NCBI GenBank assembly: GCA_022072225.1 | Contig: JAJVIC010000010.1 | Coordinates: 248,001-312,000 of the forward strand | Length of the DNA stretch: 64,000 nucleotides | Direction of reading: 5' to 3' | Source: Bacteroidia bacterium | GTDB lineage: Bacteria > Bacteroidota > Bacteroidia > SXHM01 | In this document: piece after piece, positions 35,794 through 45,841 of the stretch | Layout: every line of letters begins with the position of its first letter | Position numbering within the stretch: the stretch's first letter is position 1 | Made by a program: the position numbers and the translations under genes | Notes under the pieces: generated by a model | What the model was told of the DNA's origin: nothing | Database searches by the model: none | What the model saw: the letters and a program-made list of their open reading frames with translations, nothing else

Positions 35794-36840
35794 ATGGCAT
35801 TAAACCTGAAACTTCTTGCAGAAATATGTGAAACCCCCGGAGCACCCGGTTATGAACACCCCATCCGCGCTGTAGTTCTTCGCGAATTGAAATCGCTTGG
35901 TGTAAAAGTAAGCATTGACAACATGGGCAACGTTACTGCCTTCAAAAAAGGAAAGAACAGCAAAAAGGTAATGATTGGTGCCCACATGGACGAAATCAGT
36001 TTTATCGTTAGCCATATTGATGATAAAGGCTTTTTGTTTTTTCATCCGCTGGGCGGCTTCGATCCGAAAACATTAACGGCACAGCGTGTCATCGTTCACG
36101 GAAAAAAAGATCTGGTAGGAGTAATGGGCTCAAAACCCATTCACGTAATGACACCCGAAGAACGGAACAAAGTTCCCAAAATCAGTGATTATTTTATTGA
36201 TTTGGGAATGCCGGCAAGCGAAGTCAAAAAATACATCACCGTTGGAAATGTTGTTACCCGCGAGCGCAAACTGATTGAAATGGGTGATTGCGTAAATTGC
36301 AAATCAATAGACAACCGCATTTCGGTTTTTATTCTCATTGAAACATTGCGCCTGCTGAAAACAGTACCTTATGATATTTACGGTGTGTTTACCGTTCAGG
36401 AAGAAGTAGGTATCCGTGGTGCAAATGTTTCGGCTTTGCAGATACAACCCGATTTTGGTTTTGGTTTGGATACTACCATTGCTTACGATGTTCCCGGTGC
36501 ATTGGCCCAGGAAATGGTTACCAAATTAGGTGAAGGTACTGCTATTAAAATAATGGATTCATCTACCATCTGCGACTACCGCATGGTTGATTATATGAAA
36601 AAAACAGCCGACAAATACAAAATCAAATGGCAGCCCGAAATTCTTCCTGCGGGCGGAACTGATACAGCAGGTATTCAACGCATGTCAGCCGGTGGTTCTA
36701 TTGCAGGTGCGGTTTCCATCCCCACACGCCACATCCATCAGGTAATTGAAACGGCCAGCAAAAAAGACATTGAAGGCAGCATCAGTTTACTGAAACATTG
36801 CCTGGAAGATTTGGACAAATATCAGTGGGAGCATAAGTGA
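35794..36840 (+). CDS. M42 family metallopeptidase
   Basis: Cytoplasmic dizinc aminopeptidase, 348 aa. Metal and catalytic residues can be read: AHMDEISF (H ligand), KSIDNRI (bridging D), TVQEEVGIRGA (catalytic E and E ligand), GFGLDTTIAYD (D ligand) and RHIHQ near the C-terminus (last H ligand). Family members remove N-terminal residues from peptides and form tetrahedral complexes. Confidence 0.94.
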   Translation: MALNLKLLAEICETPGAPGYEHPIRAVVLRELKSLGVKVSIDNMGNVTAFKKGKNSKKVMIGAHMDEISFIVSHIDDKGFLFFHPLGGFDPKTLTAQRVIVHGKKDLVGVMGSKPIHVMTPEERNKVPKISDYFIDLGMPASEVKKYITVGNVVTRERKLIEMGDCVNCKSIDNRISVFILIETLRLLKTVPYDIYGVFTVQEEVGIRGANVSALQIQPDFGFGLDTTIAYDVPGALAQEMVTKLGEGTAIKIMDSSTICDYRMVDYMKKTADKYKIKWQPEILPAGGTDTAGIQRMSAGGSIAGAVSIPTRHIHQVIETASKKDIEGSISLLKHCLEDLDKYQWEHK

Positions 36841-36903
36841 TTTTTACTGTGAGTTGGTTTGGCATAAAAGCAATGGATTTACAGGTACTTTATTTTTTTA
36901 TAC

Positions 36904-36911
36904 TATTTTTG
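36904..36911 (+). promoter_or_regulatory. Putative -7 box of the adhesin gene
   Basis: TATTTTTG, 31 bases upstream of the ATG at 36943, matches TAnnTTTG. Confidence 0.35.
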
Positions 36912-36942
36912 CACAAGTCAGACAAGAACTTAATTTTCAGTA

Positions 36943-39900
36943 ATGTACATAAACATAGTTAAGTGGGCAATTTTGTTTTGCCTGCTCATTGGCCTGATAA
37001 CTCCGGCAAATGCACAAGATGTAACCATAGCCGGCCCGGCAGGATGCAACGGGGCCGCTGTAAATGGAACATGGACTGTACCCTGTGATGTAACCGCTAT
37101 TACTATTGAGATTTATGGCGGAGGTGGAGGCGGAGGCGGAAGAGGTGGCGGTAGTAACGGAGGTTTTTATGATTCACGCGGTGGTGGCGGTGGGGGTGGC
37201 GGTGGTTATTCAACCATAACCATTAATGTAACACCCGGTTCATCTTTTAATTACAGCATAGGTGCAGGTGGTTGTGGTGGTAGCGGTCAACCTGACGGTG
37301 AGGATGGTGACAACGGCAGCAATGGCTCCGGTACAACATTTACAGGATCAACATCAGGAGGTACACCCGTAAACCTCAGTGCCAATGGAGGTACAAGAGG
37401 AACAGGTGGCGATGGTTCTGAAGGCAGCGCAGGTTCAGGCGGTGCTGGTGGTACAGCCAGCGGTGGTACAACCAATACTACAGGAACGGCAGGTAATAAC
37501 GGCAACAGCGATAATGGCGGTAATGGCGGTGCAGGAGCAGGTCCTGCAGGCGGTGCCGGAGGCGTTGGCAACGGTGCTGCCGGAACTGCTTATGGCGGTG
37601 GCGGTGCCGGTGGTGGCGATCCCGGAGGACGCGGAGGAGCCGGTGGAATTCTTATTACATTTACATCAACTTCACCCGTTGGCGCACCTACCATAACCAG
37701 CACTCCGGCAACATGCACTGTAGCCGGCACCAGTACCCTTGATAACTATGATCCTGCCGGCACTTATACCTTTTCTCCTATCGGTCCTTTTCCTCAGGCA
37801 GGAGGGCTTATTGGCGGCATGGTTCCCGGGCAAACCTATACCGTTACTGTAGGTACAGGAAGTTGTGTATCACCACCCAGTGCGCCTTTCAGCAATGCAG
37901 CGGCAGGAGGCACTCCCGTAGCGCCAACTGTTTCAACAGCATTACCAACTTGCTCTGCAGACGGTATAAGCACTATTACAAATTACAACAGTTCATACAC
38001 CTACGTATTTGCTCCTGCAGGTCCTTCAGCAGGTGCTGGTGGTGTAATAAGCGGCATGGTGCCCGGTACCAATTATACAGTAATAGCTGATGGCGGAGGT
38101 TGTGTTTCGCCTTCAAGCGCATCGTTCAGCATTGCAGCACAATTAGCTGCACCCGCAGTTCCAACTATCAGTTCCACACCACCGACTTGTGTGGCAGACG
38201 GAAGCAGTGCAATCAGCAACTACAATGCAACTTATACTTATTCTTTTACACCTGCGGGTCCTTCTGTTAGCGGTGGCGGTGCAATTACAGGAATGGTTAC
38301 GGGAACTAATTACACTGTAACAGCCGATGACGGAAACTGCCCTTCGTCAGCAAGCGCATCATTCAGTAATGCCGCTTCAACTCCGCCCCCGGCTGTACCA
38401 ACGGTTTCAACAATACCGCCTACTTGCTCTTCAGACGGAATAGGGGCTATTACCAATTACAACGGAACACTGACTTATACCTTTACACCCGCAGGTCCTT
38501 CTGCAGGTGTGGGAGGTGTTATTACCGGAATGACACCGGGAACAAACTACACAGTTGAAGCCGATGATGGAAACTGTAATTCTGGACAAAGCGCATCATT
38601 CACCATTGCAGCACAATTAGCAACCCCGGCAGTGCCGACAATTAATACCACGCCACCATCTTGTATAGCAGATGGAAGCAGCGCAATCAGTAATTATAAT
38701 GCTGCATACACCTATACCTTTACCCCTGCCGGACCTTCAGTTGGCGGTGGCGGGGCCATAAGTGGAATGACAGTAGGAACCAGTTACACCGTAACTGCTG
38801 ATGACGGAAACTGCCCCTCAGCAGCCAGCGGCTCATTCAGCAACGAAGCACTGACCGCACCACCCGATGTGCCTGCTGTTACAACTACACCGGCCGATTG
38901 TTTTGCTGACGGAATAAGCACCATTACCAATTACAACGGTGCATTGAATTATACGTTTACTCCTGCCGGCCCCTCTGCCGGTGCAGGCGGTATTATTACC
39001 GGAATGACACCCGGAACAAGCTACACGGTTGAAGCCGATGACGGCAGTTGCAATTCAGGCCCAAGTGCTTCATTCAGTGTTGATGCGCAATTGGCTGTTC
39101 CTACTGCATCCATAAGCGGTTCTCTTACTTATTGTCCGGGAGGTACTACTACACTTACTGCCAGCGGAGGTTCAAGTTACACCTGGACGGATGCCGGAGG
39201 AGCTAATATCGGTAACGGTGCAAGTGTTTCGGTAGCGCAGGGAACTTACACGGTAGTAGTGGCAGATGCCAGCGGTTGTACAGATGATGAAACAGTTACA
39301 GTAACCGAATCAACCAGTCTGACTGTAACCATTGACGGAATATTAAACTACTGCGAAGGCGAAACTACAACACTTACTGCAACAGGAGGAACAAGTTATA
39401 CTTGGAATGATGGCAGCACAACGGCAAGTGTTACCGCCACCGAAGGAACTTATACCGTTACCGCCACCGATGGCGGCTGTACAGGGACGGCTACAGTTGA
39501 TGTTACAGAAATTCCTGTATCCCCCTTCAGTCTCGGAAGCGATATTACTTCCTGCCAAGATTCGTTGGTTTTGTTAGATGCCGGAAATGGCTATGCTACA
39601 TACGTATGGAACAACGGTGAAAATACACAAGTTATCACTACCTTAACTTCAGGGCAATATACCGTTACTGTTACTGATGCCAACGGTTGCAGTGCTTCAT
39701 CTTCGGTTAATGTGTTATTTAATCAATGCCTTACCGACAGTTTTACCATTTATATCCCCAATGCTTTTTCGCCCAACAGTGATCGTGACAACGATGCATT
39801 CCGCATATATGGTACTAACATTAAGTATCTTGAGTTTAGAATTTTCAACCGTTGGGGAGAGCAAATACATCTTGCGCGTGGTGTAAATGGCACTTGGGAT

Positions 39901-40014
39901 GGTACGTATAAAATGCGCGAAGCAGAAATGGGTGTGTATGCTTATGTTGTGCAGATTGAATTAGAGAGTGGTTACCGCGAAACATTCAGAGGTGGTGTTA
40001 CCTTGGTCAGGTAA
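36943..40014 (+). CDS. Large repetitive surface protein with gliding-motility C-terminal domain
   Basis: 1023 aa. Signal peptide 1-24 (ends ANAQ). Residues about 57-240 are a Gly-rich domain. Then come six repeats of about 75 aa with the pattern PTC.ADG.S.I.NYN..YTY.F.PAGPS...GG.I.GM.PGT.YTV.AD.G.C. Three Ig-like/SprB-type modules follow (about 715-930). The end (about 940-1023; IYIPNAFSPNSDRDND ... FNRWGEQI) is the CHU_C type B T9SS signal. Probably a secreted adhesin. Confidence 0.88.
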   Translation: MYINIVKWAILFCLLIGLITPANAQDVTIAGPAGCNGAAVNGTWTVPCDVTAITIEIYGGGGGGGGRGGGSNGGFYDSRGGGGGGGGGYSTITINVTPGSSFNYSIGAGGCGGSGQPDGEDGDNGSNGSGTTFTGSTSGGTPVNLSANGGTRGTGGDGSEGSAGSGGAGGTASGGTTNTTGTAGNNGNSDNGGNGGAGAGPAGGAGGVGNGAAGTAYGGGGAGGGDPGGRGGAGGILITFTSTSPVGAPTITSTPATCTVAGTSTLDNYDPAGTYTFSPIGPFPQAGGLIGGMVPGQTYTVTVGTGSCVSPPSAPFSNAAAGGTPVAPTVSTALPTCSADGISTITNYNSSYTYVFAPAGPSAGAGGVISGMVPGTNYTVIADGGGCVSPSSASFSIAAQLAAPAVPTISSTPPTCVADGSSAISNYNATYTYSFTPAGPSVSGGGAITGMVTGTNYTVTADDGNCPSSASASFSNAASTPPPAVPTVSTIPPTCSSDGIGAITNYNGTLTYTFTPAGPSAGVGGVITGMTPGTNYTVEADDGNCNSGQSASFTIAAQLATPAVPTINTTPPSCIADGSSAISNYNAAYTYTFTPAGPSVGGGGAISGMTVGTSYTVTADDGNCPSAASGSFSNEALTAPPDVPAVTTTPADCFADGISTITNYNGALNYTFTPAGPSAGAGGIITGMTPGTSYTVEADDGSCNSGPSASFSVDAQLAVPTASISGSLTYCPGGTTTLTASGGSSYTWTDAGGANIGNGASVSVAQGTYTVVVADASGCTDDETVTVTESTSLTVTIDGILNYCEGETTTLTATGGTSYTWNDGSTTASVTATEGTYTVTATDGGCTGTATVDVTEIPVSPFSLGSDITSCQDSLVLLDAGNGYATYVWNNGENTQVITTLTSGQYTVTVTDANGCSASSSVNVLFNQCLTDSFTIYIPNAFSPNSDRDNDAFRIYGTNIKYLEFRIFNRWGEQIHLARGVNGTWDGTYKMREAEMGVYAYVVQIELESGYRETFRGGVTLVR

Positions 40015-40028
40015 AAAGTACTTAAATT

Positions 40029-40913
40029 CTATTTTCCCCAGCTCACCAGGTACACTCCTCCAAAAATCAGGACTGCGGCAATAATTTTCAGTGCAGAAAG
40101 CGAATCATTTCCTAATGCAACCGCTATTGCCGTTGCAAACACCGGTTGTGAATAAATGTAAATACTGACGGTGGAAGGGCTTACCCGGCTTAAAGCATAG
40201 CTGTTAAAAAGGTAAGCAAAGAAACTAAGGCCCACCACCACAAACACAACACCTGCTACAATATTTGCAGGCATTATTGCCCAGTTTATTTCAAGCGCTT
40301 CGTTCCAGCCAAAGGGCAGCGACATCAACAGCCCGAAAAAAAACACCCATTTATTTACTGTTAGCGGATGATATTTTTTCATCAGTGGTTTTATCATAAC
40401 AAGGTACATCCCAAATAATGATGCATTGATAAAAACCATAAGGTCGCCCGGCATGGTTTCGCTGCCGAACGAAAAATCTTTTCCCATAACTATAATCATT
40501 AATGCTCCAATAATTCCGGAAATAATTCCCGTGATTTTTGAAACGGTAATCGTTTCTTTCAGAATAAAGGTGGCGGCCAGCAAAACAAGCACCGGTGTGC
40601 AGGTCATAAGAATGGCAGCATTGATAGGTGTGGTAATACTCAGCCCTTTGAAAAACAGCATCTGGTTGGCTGCAATGCCCAGAAATGAGCCCAAAACAAG
40701 TTTCGGAATATCGTTTTTATCTACTTTTTCACGGATAAACAAAACATGAAAGAGCCAGAACAACAGCGTTCCGCCAATTCCGCGCAACACAATAAAGCCG
40801 AATGGCTTAATGTATTCGGGCATAATGGCTTTGGCAATGGAATAATTGGCTCCGTAAATAATGTTGGCAGCAAGAATGGCTAAGTGAGCCCAGATATTTT
40901 CACGGAATTTCAC
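40029..40913 (-). CDS. EamA/DMT family transporter
   Basis: 294 aa with ten hydrophobic segments and two EamA halves, inner membrane. YGANYSIAKAIMPEYIKPFGF in the first half and the second-half pattern SPSTVSIYIYSQPVFATAIA are characteristic. Probably exports a small metabolite; the substrate is not evident. It faces the flippase-like gene divergently across 70 bp. Confidence 0.88.
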   Translation of the reverse strand: MKFRENIWAHLAILAANIIYGANYSIAKAIMPEYIKPFGFIVLRGIGGTLLFWLFHVLFIREKVDKNDIPKLVLGSFLGIAANQMLFFKGLSITTPINAAILMTCTPVLVLLAATFILKETITVSKITGIISGIIGALMIIVMGKDFSFGSETMPGDLMVFINASLFGMYLVMIKPLMKKYHPLTVNKWVFFFGLLMSLPFGWNEALEINWAIMPANIVAGVVFVVVGLSFFAYLFNSYALSRVSPSTVSIYIYSQPVFATAIAVALGNDSLSALKIIAAVLIFGGVYLVSWGK

Positions 40914-40983
40914 AGGCGCAAAAGTATTAATCTGAACAAGCAGTTGTTTTGAATGTGTATTTTAGGGCTGAAATTTCCCTGAA

Positions 40984-42174
40984 GTGTCTTCCAAAACATC
41001 TGAAATACTCAGTCAATTACGTCCAAGCAGAATTATTATTCCAATTCTGATTGGTTTAGGTGTGGCTTCATATATGTTGTATTCTGCAATTACAGAAGAA
41101 AAATATGAACAGGTTGTTTTTGGTATGGGTGATTATATGTGGAACGATACCAACAAAAATGAACTGAAAGAAAAGGAAGAATTTATAAAATCAGATCAAG
41201 GTGAGGGAAATTATATTCGTATTACTTATCGTGAAGCCCTCAAAACTATTGACTGGACCTGGTATTCAACATTGTGGATATTAATTGCAATAATATCTAT
41301 GTTTATACGCGACCTCAGTTACATGTATCGCATTCGAGTGCTTACGGAAGACAAAATTTCCTGGCGAAGGAGTTTTGATGTGATTATGCTTTGGGAATTT
41401 GCATCAGCTGTTTCGCCAAGCGCAGTGGGCGGAAGTACGGTGGCAATGTTTATTGTAAACCGCGAAGGAATTTCGCTCGGGCGCAGCACAGCGATTGTTC
41501 TCATTACTTCTCTGCTTGACGAATTATTCTTTGTAATCATGGTTCCTGTCGTTTTTCTTTCGGTGGGAATTGACAATCTCTTTCCTGATTTCAGTAATGT
41601 TGGTCTGAAGCAATTTGAAACAACAGGTATCAATTTATTTTTCACCAGCTATTTTTTGATTTTGCTTTATTCGGTGATTATTTCGTGGGCAATTTTTATC
41701 AAGCCGCGCGGATTTAAATGGCTTCTGATAAAAATCTGTTCGCTTCCTTTTCTGCGCAAATGGCGCTACAGTGCAGCCGAAACAGGAAATGAAATTATGA
41801 TTGCATCGGAAGAATTAAAGGACAAACCATTTTCGTTCTGGTTTAAAGCCAGTGCGGCAACTTTTTTCTCATGGACAGGAAGATATTGGGTTACTAATTT
41901 TATCATCCTTGCATTTTTCCCGGTTACCGACCACATGCTTATTTACGCGCGGCAACTGATAATGTGGGTAATCATGCTCATTAGCCCAACACCGGGCGGC
42001 AGCGGTTTAGCTGAATTTGCTTTCTCCGGTTTCATTGGTGAGTTTATTAAAACCGCAGGACTGATTGGTTCTATCGCACTCGTGTGGCGGCTTATCAGTT
42101 ACTATCCTTATTTATTTATCGGTGCAATTATTCTTCCGCGCTGGCTGAAACGGGTTTATAAGAAAGAAAAATAA
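40984..42174 (+). CDS. Flippase-like / lysylphosphatidylglycerol synthase-type membrane protein
   Basis: 396 aa from a GTG start. Hydrophobic throughout, with the LPG_synthase_TM pattern SAVGGSTVAMFIVNREGI and SPTPGGSGLAEFAF. An unusual insertion (about 45-85, acidic, DYMWNDTNKNELKEKEEF) follows the first helix. The soluble synthase domain is missing, so it is a stand-alone membrane domain that may move a lipid or glycan. Its 3' end runs into a repeat. Confidence 0.8.
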   Translation: MSSKTSEILSQLRPSRIIIPILIGLGVASYMLYSAITEEKYEQVVFGMGDYMWNDTNKNELKEKEEFIKSDQGEGNYIRITYREALKTIDWTWYSTLWILIAIISMFIRDLSYMYRIRVLTEDKISWRRSFDVIMLWEFASAVSPSAVGGSTVAMFIVNREGISLGRSTAIVLITSLLDELFFVIMVPVVFLSVGIDNLFPDFSNVGLKQFETTGINLFFTSYFLILLYSVIISWAIFIKPRGFKWLLIKICSLPFLRKWRYSAAETGNEIMIASEELKDKPFSFWFKASAATFFSWTGRYWVTNFIILAFFPVTDHMLIYARQLIMWVIMLISPTPGGSGLAEFAFSGFIGEFIKTAGLIGSIALVWRLISYYPYLFIGAIILPRWLKRVYKKEK

Positions 42175-42181
42175 AAGTTCC

Positions 42182-42212
42182 CTCTCCTTTAGGAAAGGGT
42201 AGGGGTGAGGTC
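42182..42212. repeat. CCCTCTCC...GGGTGAGG repeat at a convergent junction
   Basis: CCCTCTCCTTTAGGAAAGGG, then TAGGGGTGAGG; a diverged relative of the CCTCCCC/GGGGAGG repeats at 8586 and 8681. It lies between the convergent membrane protein and oxidoreductase genes and reaches the oxidoreductase stop codon. Confidence 0.65.
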
Positions 42213-43233
42213 ACCACTTCACAATCACTTTTCCTGTTGATTTTCTTGACTCAACAAAACGATGTGCATCGGCCAATTTATCGGCTGTGAAAACACCGCC
42301 AATAACAGGCTTTATCTCACCTTTAAGGGTCAGGTCAACAACACTTTCAAGACATACTTTTAACCAATCGGGATGGTAGTCGGCAATGCGCAGCATATTT
42401 ACGCCAATCATTCCGCGAGAATTTAAAAGGAATTGAACCGGATGATAAATTCCGAAATTGAAAACCATTTTCAAGGTGTCAATAATCTGCAAACCACCAC
42501 CAAGATTTTCGGCTGCGCCATAGCCAACAATTCTTCCGCCCCGGTTCAAACTATTAAAACTTTTGCGGAAAGTTTTTCCTCCAACAGAATCAAACACCAC
42601 ATCCAAACCTTCAGGTCGCAGTTTTTTTATCTCGGCAGAAAAATCCTGTGTATTGTAATTAATCGGGTAATCAACTCCCAGTTCGCGCAGGTATTCTAAT
42701 TTTTTATCCGAGCCGGCTGTGCCGTAAATAATACATCCGTGACGTTTGCAGAGTTGCACCAATGCAGTGCCAACACCACCGGCAGCCGCCTGAATCAAAA
42801 CATGATTTCCTTTCCGCAGGCGAATCATTTCTTCGGCACAAAACCATGCGGTGGTATATTGAACAGCCAAAGCCAACGCAACACCTGCATCCATATTTTC
42901 ACCAATGGCAACAACAGCGCGTTCATCCGTAACAACGTGTGTGGCATATCCGCCAAATCGGCTGAAGGCAACAACGCGTGTTCCTTTTTCTAATTTATTT
43001 TTCACCGCACTTCCGCAGGCTTCCACTCTTCCAACCGATTCATAACCTACAACACATGGCAATGGTGGCGCATCTTGATATAAACCGTTGCGCGCCATAA
43101 TGTCGGCAAAATTGATTCCGAATGCCTCAACTGAAACAAGTATTTCATTTGCCCCGGGAACAGGCGTTGGTTTTTCCTGCAGTTCAAATGCTTTTTCGGG
43201 CTCTCCGTATTTGGTAATTGTAAAGGCTTTCAT
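42211..43233 (-). CDS. Zinc-free quinone oxidoreductase-type alcohol dehydrogenase
   Basis: 340 aa, MDR superfamily. GroES-like N-terminal domain (FGINFADIMARNGLY) and a Rossmann domain with AAAGGVGTALVQLC (about 148-161), which binds NADPH. Catalytic zinc ligands are not seen, in line with the quinone oxidoreductase/VAT-1 branch. Substrate unknown. Confidence 0.9.
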   Translation of the reverse strand: MKAFTITKYGEPEKAFELQEKPTPVPGANEILVSVEAFGINFADIMARNGLYQDAPPLPCVVGYESVGRVEACGSAVKNKLEKGTRVVAFSRFGGYATHVVTDERAVVAIGENMDAGVALALAVQYTTAWFCAEEMIRLRKGNHVLIQAAAGGVGTALVQLCKRHGCIIYGTAGSDKKLEYLRELGVDYPINYNTQDFSAEIKKLRPEGLDVVFDSVGGKTFRKSFNSLNRGGRIVGYGAAENLGGGLQIIDTLKMVFNFGIYHPVQFLLNSRGMIGVNMLRIADYHPDWLKVCLESVVDLTLKGEIKPVIGGVFTADKLADAHRFVESRKSTGKVIVKW

Positions 43234-43339
43234 TTTCTGAGTATTTGCACAAACATACGGACAATAAATATCATCACTCTTTTAACATTTCTTAACAGAT
43301 TTTAGCATTTGTTTAACACATCGCAAAATAGATCGGGAA

Positions 43340-43347
43340 TAATTTTG
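43340..43347 (+). promoter_or_regulatory. Putative -7 box before the T9SS acidic protein
   Basis: TAATTTTG matches TAnnTTTG, 27 bases before the ATG at 43374. Upstream DNA is AT-rich with repeated TTTAACA motifs (43280-43318). Confidence 0.4.
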
Positions 43348-43373
43348 CACTGTAAACTTCAAATTACACAACT

Positions 43374-44327
43374 ATGAAAACAGTAATTACAAACAGCATT
43401 CTTCTTATTCTTGGATTTAGTTTTACTGCAATTGCCTGGGCGCAGGATAGCCCCGACACTAAATCCGAAAGTGAAGTGAAAATTAAAATCATCACTTCTG
43501 TAAATGGCGATACCAAAGTAGTGGAAAAAACATTGAAAGGCGATGAAGTCTTTATGATGGAAGAGCTGAATGACAGCTTTCCCGAAATAAAAGCAATGGC
43601 AAAAGTTTTCAGCGATAGCCCTTCAGTATTTACATACAATTACAGTTTTGATATTGACAAGGAAATGGAAAAATTGGGCGAAGAGATGGAGAAGCTGGGA
43701 AAAGATTTTGAATTCAACTGGAACAGCAAAGAGTTTGAAAAAGAAATGGAAAAAGCCGGAGTTGAAATGGAGAAGGCAATGAAGGGACTTTCAAAAACCA
43801 TTGTGATTGATGGTGATGAAATAAAAACTTTGAGTAACGGAGATGAAAACATCAGTGTTTCGGAAAATGGCGACACCATTAAGATTTCTGTGAGAAAAGA
43901 AGTTAGTATTGGTGATGATAATATAAAAGGAGCAGGCGATAAAAAAGTAAAAGTGATAGTAATTGAGGAAGAAGAAAGTGATGGAAAAGAAGGTGATGAG
44001 CCGGAAATAAAAGTGATTAAAAAGGTAATTCGCACCAATGAAAAAAGTCAGTCAACCGGAATGCAGGAAACAGATGAAGCACAGGCATTACGCGTATTTC
44101 CTAATCCAAGCAACGGAAAAATTTCTGTGAACTTTAAGCCTGACAGCAAAAAGAAAACACAGTTAAAAATTACTGATGAGTCAGGAAAAGTGGTTTACAG
44201 TGAAGAGATAAAAACTGCTTCTGAGTTTACACATGAAATTGATTTAGGTAACGAAGCAAAAGGGATTTATTTTGTTGAAATTATGCAGGGAAAAAACAAA
44301 TATGTGAACAGAATAGTGTTGAAGTAA
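43374..44327 (+). CDS. Secreted charged protein with T9SS sorting domain
   Basis: 317 aa. Signal peptide 1-23 (ends AIAWAQ). The middle is highly charged, with repeated helical motifs MEKLGEEMEKLGKDFE and KEMEKAGVEMEKAMKG (about 100-145) that suggest a coiled coil, then a Gly/Asp-rich beta region. The C-terminal T9SS sorting domain starts near 240 (LRVFPNPSNGKISVNF). Function unknown. Confidence 0.8.
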   Translation: MKTVITNSILLILGFSFTAIAWAQDSPDTKSESEVKIKIITSVNGDTKVVEKTLKGDEVFMMEELNDSFPEIKAMAKVFSDSPSVFTYNYSFDIDKEMEKLGEEMEKLGKDFEFNWNSKEFEKEMEKAGVEMEKAMKGLSKTIVIDGDEIKTLSNGDENISVSENGDTIKISVRKEVSIGDDNIKGAGDKKVKVIVIEEEESDGKEGDEPEIKVIKKVIRTNEKSQSTGMQETDEAQALRVFPNPSNGKISVNFKPDSKKKTQLKITDESGKVVYSEEIKTASEFTHEIDLGNEAKGIYFVEIMQGKNKYVNRIVLK

Positions 44328-44343
44328 ATATACACCAGATGCG

Positions 44344-44376
44344 AAAAGGGGCGCTGCAGCGCCCCTTTTTTGTTTT
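44344..44376 (+). terminator. Rho-independent terminator
   Basis: A 26-bp perfect palindrome (44344-44369) with the core GGGGCGC-TGCA-GCGCCCC, followed by TTTGTTTT. It closes the T9SS gene and insulates it from tnaA. Confidence 0.92.
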
Positions 44377-44431
44377 ATGCAAACTGATTTATATCATAAA
44401 TATTTTGACATAAAGAGCAGACCTTTGTTCC

Positions 44432-45808
44432 ATGTCAAAAAAAATAATCATAGAACCGTTTAAAATTAAAACGGTTGAACCTTTACATATTGCGACAGAA
44501 CATCAGCGCGAGCAATTTCTCAAAGAGGCTTTTTATAATCCTTTTCTTTTAAAATCGCACCAGGTAACGTTTGATTTCCTCACTGACAGCGGCACATCTG
44601 CGATGAGTTCCGCGCAGTGGGCTGCATTAATTGATGCAGATGAGTCATATGCAGGTGCGAGTAGTTGGAAACATTTATGGCAAAGCATTCACGACCTTAC
44701 GGGTTATCCCTACATATTGCCCACACACCAGGGAAGGGCAGCCGAACGAATACTTTACGGCTATCTTGGCAAGCCCGGAAAAGTTTTTATCAGCAATACG
44801 CATTTCGATACAACACGTGCAAACATTGAATTCAGTGGTGCCGCAGCCATTGACTGTTTAGTTCCGGAAGGTTCACAGCCATCCTTAATTCATCCTTTTA
44901 AAGGAAATATGGATGTTGAAAAATTAGAAGAAACAATTCTGAAGCACAAACCTGAAAATATAGCTGCGGTGATTTTAACGGTTACCAATAATTCAGGAGG
45001 AGGACAGCCTGTCAGCATGGAAAATGCACAGGAAGTTCAAAGGATTTGTAAAAAATATAACATCCTGTATATCCTTGATTGCTGCCGCATCGCTGAAAAT
45101 GCCTATTTCATTAAACACCGTGAAAAGGAATTTGAACATCACAGCTATTTTGACATTGCTAAAGAAATGTTCGAACTTGCAGATGGTTGCATTATGAGTG
45201 CCAAGAAGGACGGGCTTGTAAACATCGGTGGTTTTCTTGCGCTGAGAGATAAAAAACTTGCTGATGCCTGCACGAATTTATTAATCATCACAGAGGGTTT
45301 TTCCACTTATGGCGGTCTTTCGGGGCGCGATATGGAAGCGCTGGCAGTCGGTTTGAAAGAAGTTTTTGCCCCCGGCTATTTAACATACAGAATAAAAAGC
45401 ACAACTTATCTTGGCGAAAAAATTGCCGAAAAAGGTGTTCCTATTTTATTGCCTGTTGGCGGACATGCTGTTTATATTGATGCGAAAGCATTGTATCCAC
45501 ACATTCCGGTTGATGAATACCCGGGACAGGCTTTGGTTTGTGAGCTTTACAGGAAAGGGGGAATTCGCAGCGTTGAAATAGGTTCGGTGATGTTTGGAAA
45601 ATACGATGAGAATAAAAAACTTATTCCTTCAAAAATGGAATTGGTTCGCATGGCAATTCCTCGCAGAGTTTACACGCAAAGTCATATTGATTATGTAGTG
45701 GAAGTGTTTGATGAAATTATGGCAACACGCGAACAGGTGAAAGGATATAAAATAATTGAAGAGCCTGAATTTCTGCGCCATTTCACTGCAAAATTTCAAG
45801 CACTGTAA
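44432..45808 (+). CDS. tnaA: Tryptophanase / beta-eliminating lyase
   Basis: PLP enzyme that splits tryptophan to indole, pyruvate and ammonia (tyrosine phenol-lyase is the close alternative); 458 aa. DSGTSAMS near the N-terminus, PTHQGRAAERIL (PLP phosphate region) and the Schiff-base lysine in CIMSAKKDGLVNIGG are all present. No leader peptide or TnaB transporter is next to it, unlike enterobacteria. Confidence 0.9.
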   Translation: MSKKIIIEPFKIKTVEPLHIATEHQREQFLKEAFYNPFLLKSHQVTFDFLTDSGTSAMSSAQWAALIDADESYAGASSWKHLWQSIHDLTGYPYILPTHQGRAAERILYGYLGKPGKVFISNTHFDTTRANIEFSGAAAIDCLVPEGSQPSLIHPFKGNMDVEKLEETILKHKPENIAAVILTVTNNSGGGQPVSMENAQEVQRICKKYNILYILDCCRIAENAYFIKHREKEFEHHSYFDIAKEMFELADGCIMSAKKDGLVNIGGFLALRDKKLADACTNLLIITEGFSTYGGLSGRDMEALAVGLKEVFAPGYLTYRIKSTTYLGEKIAEKGVPILLPVGGHAVYIDAKALYPHIPVDEYPGQALVCELYRKGGIRSVEIGSVMFGKYDENKKLIPSKMELVRMAIPRRVYTQSHIDYVVEVFDEIMATREQVKGYKIIEEPEFLRHFTAKFQAL

Positions 45809-45841
45809 ATTTAGTTTGCCTGATTTCTTTAGGTTTGCCGC

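Noticed and set aside
37287-37571. Pro-rich minus-strand open frame inside the adhesin gene
   Set aside because: It is the mirror of the Gly-rich coding region; no start signal or independent support.
43640-44038. Ser/Phe-rich minus-strand open frame opposite the acidic T9SS protein
   Set aside because: It is the antisense shadow of a Glu/Lys-rich coding sequence.
44344-44369. 26-bp perfect palindrome as an operator
   Set aside because: It is followed by a T tract directly after a gene end, so a terminator explains it.
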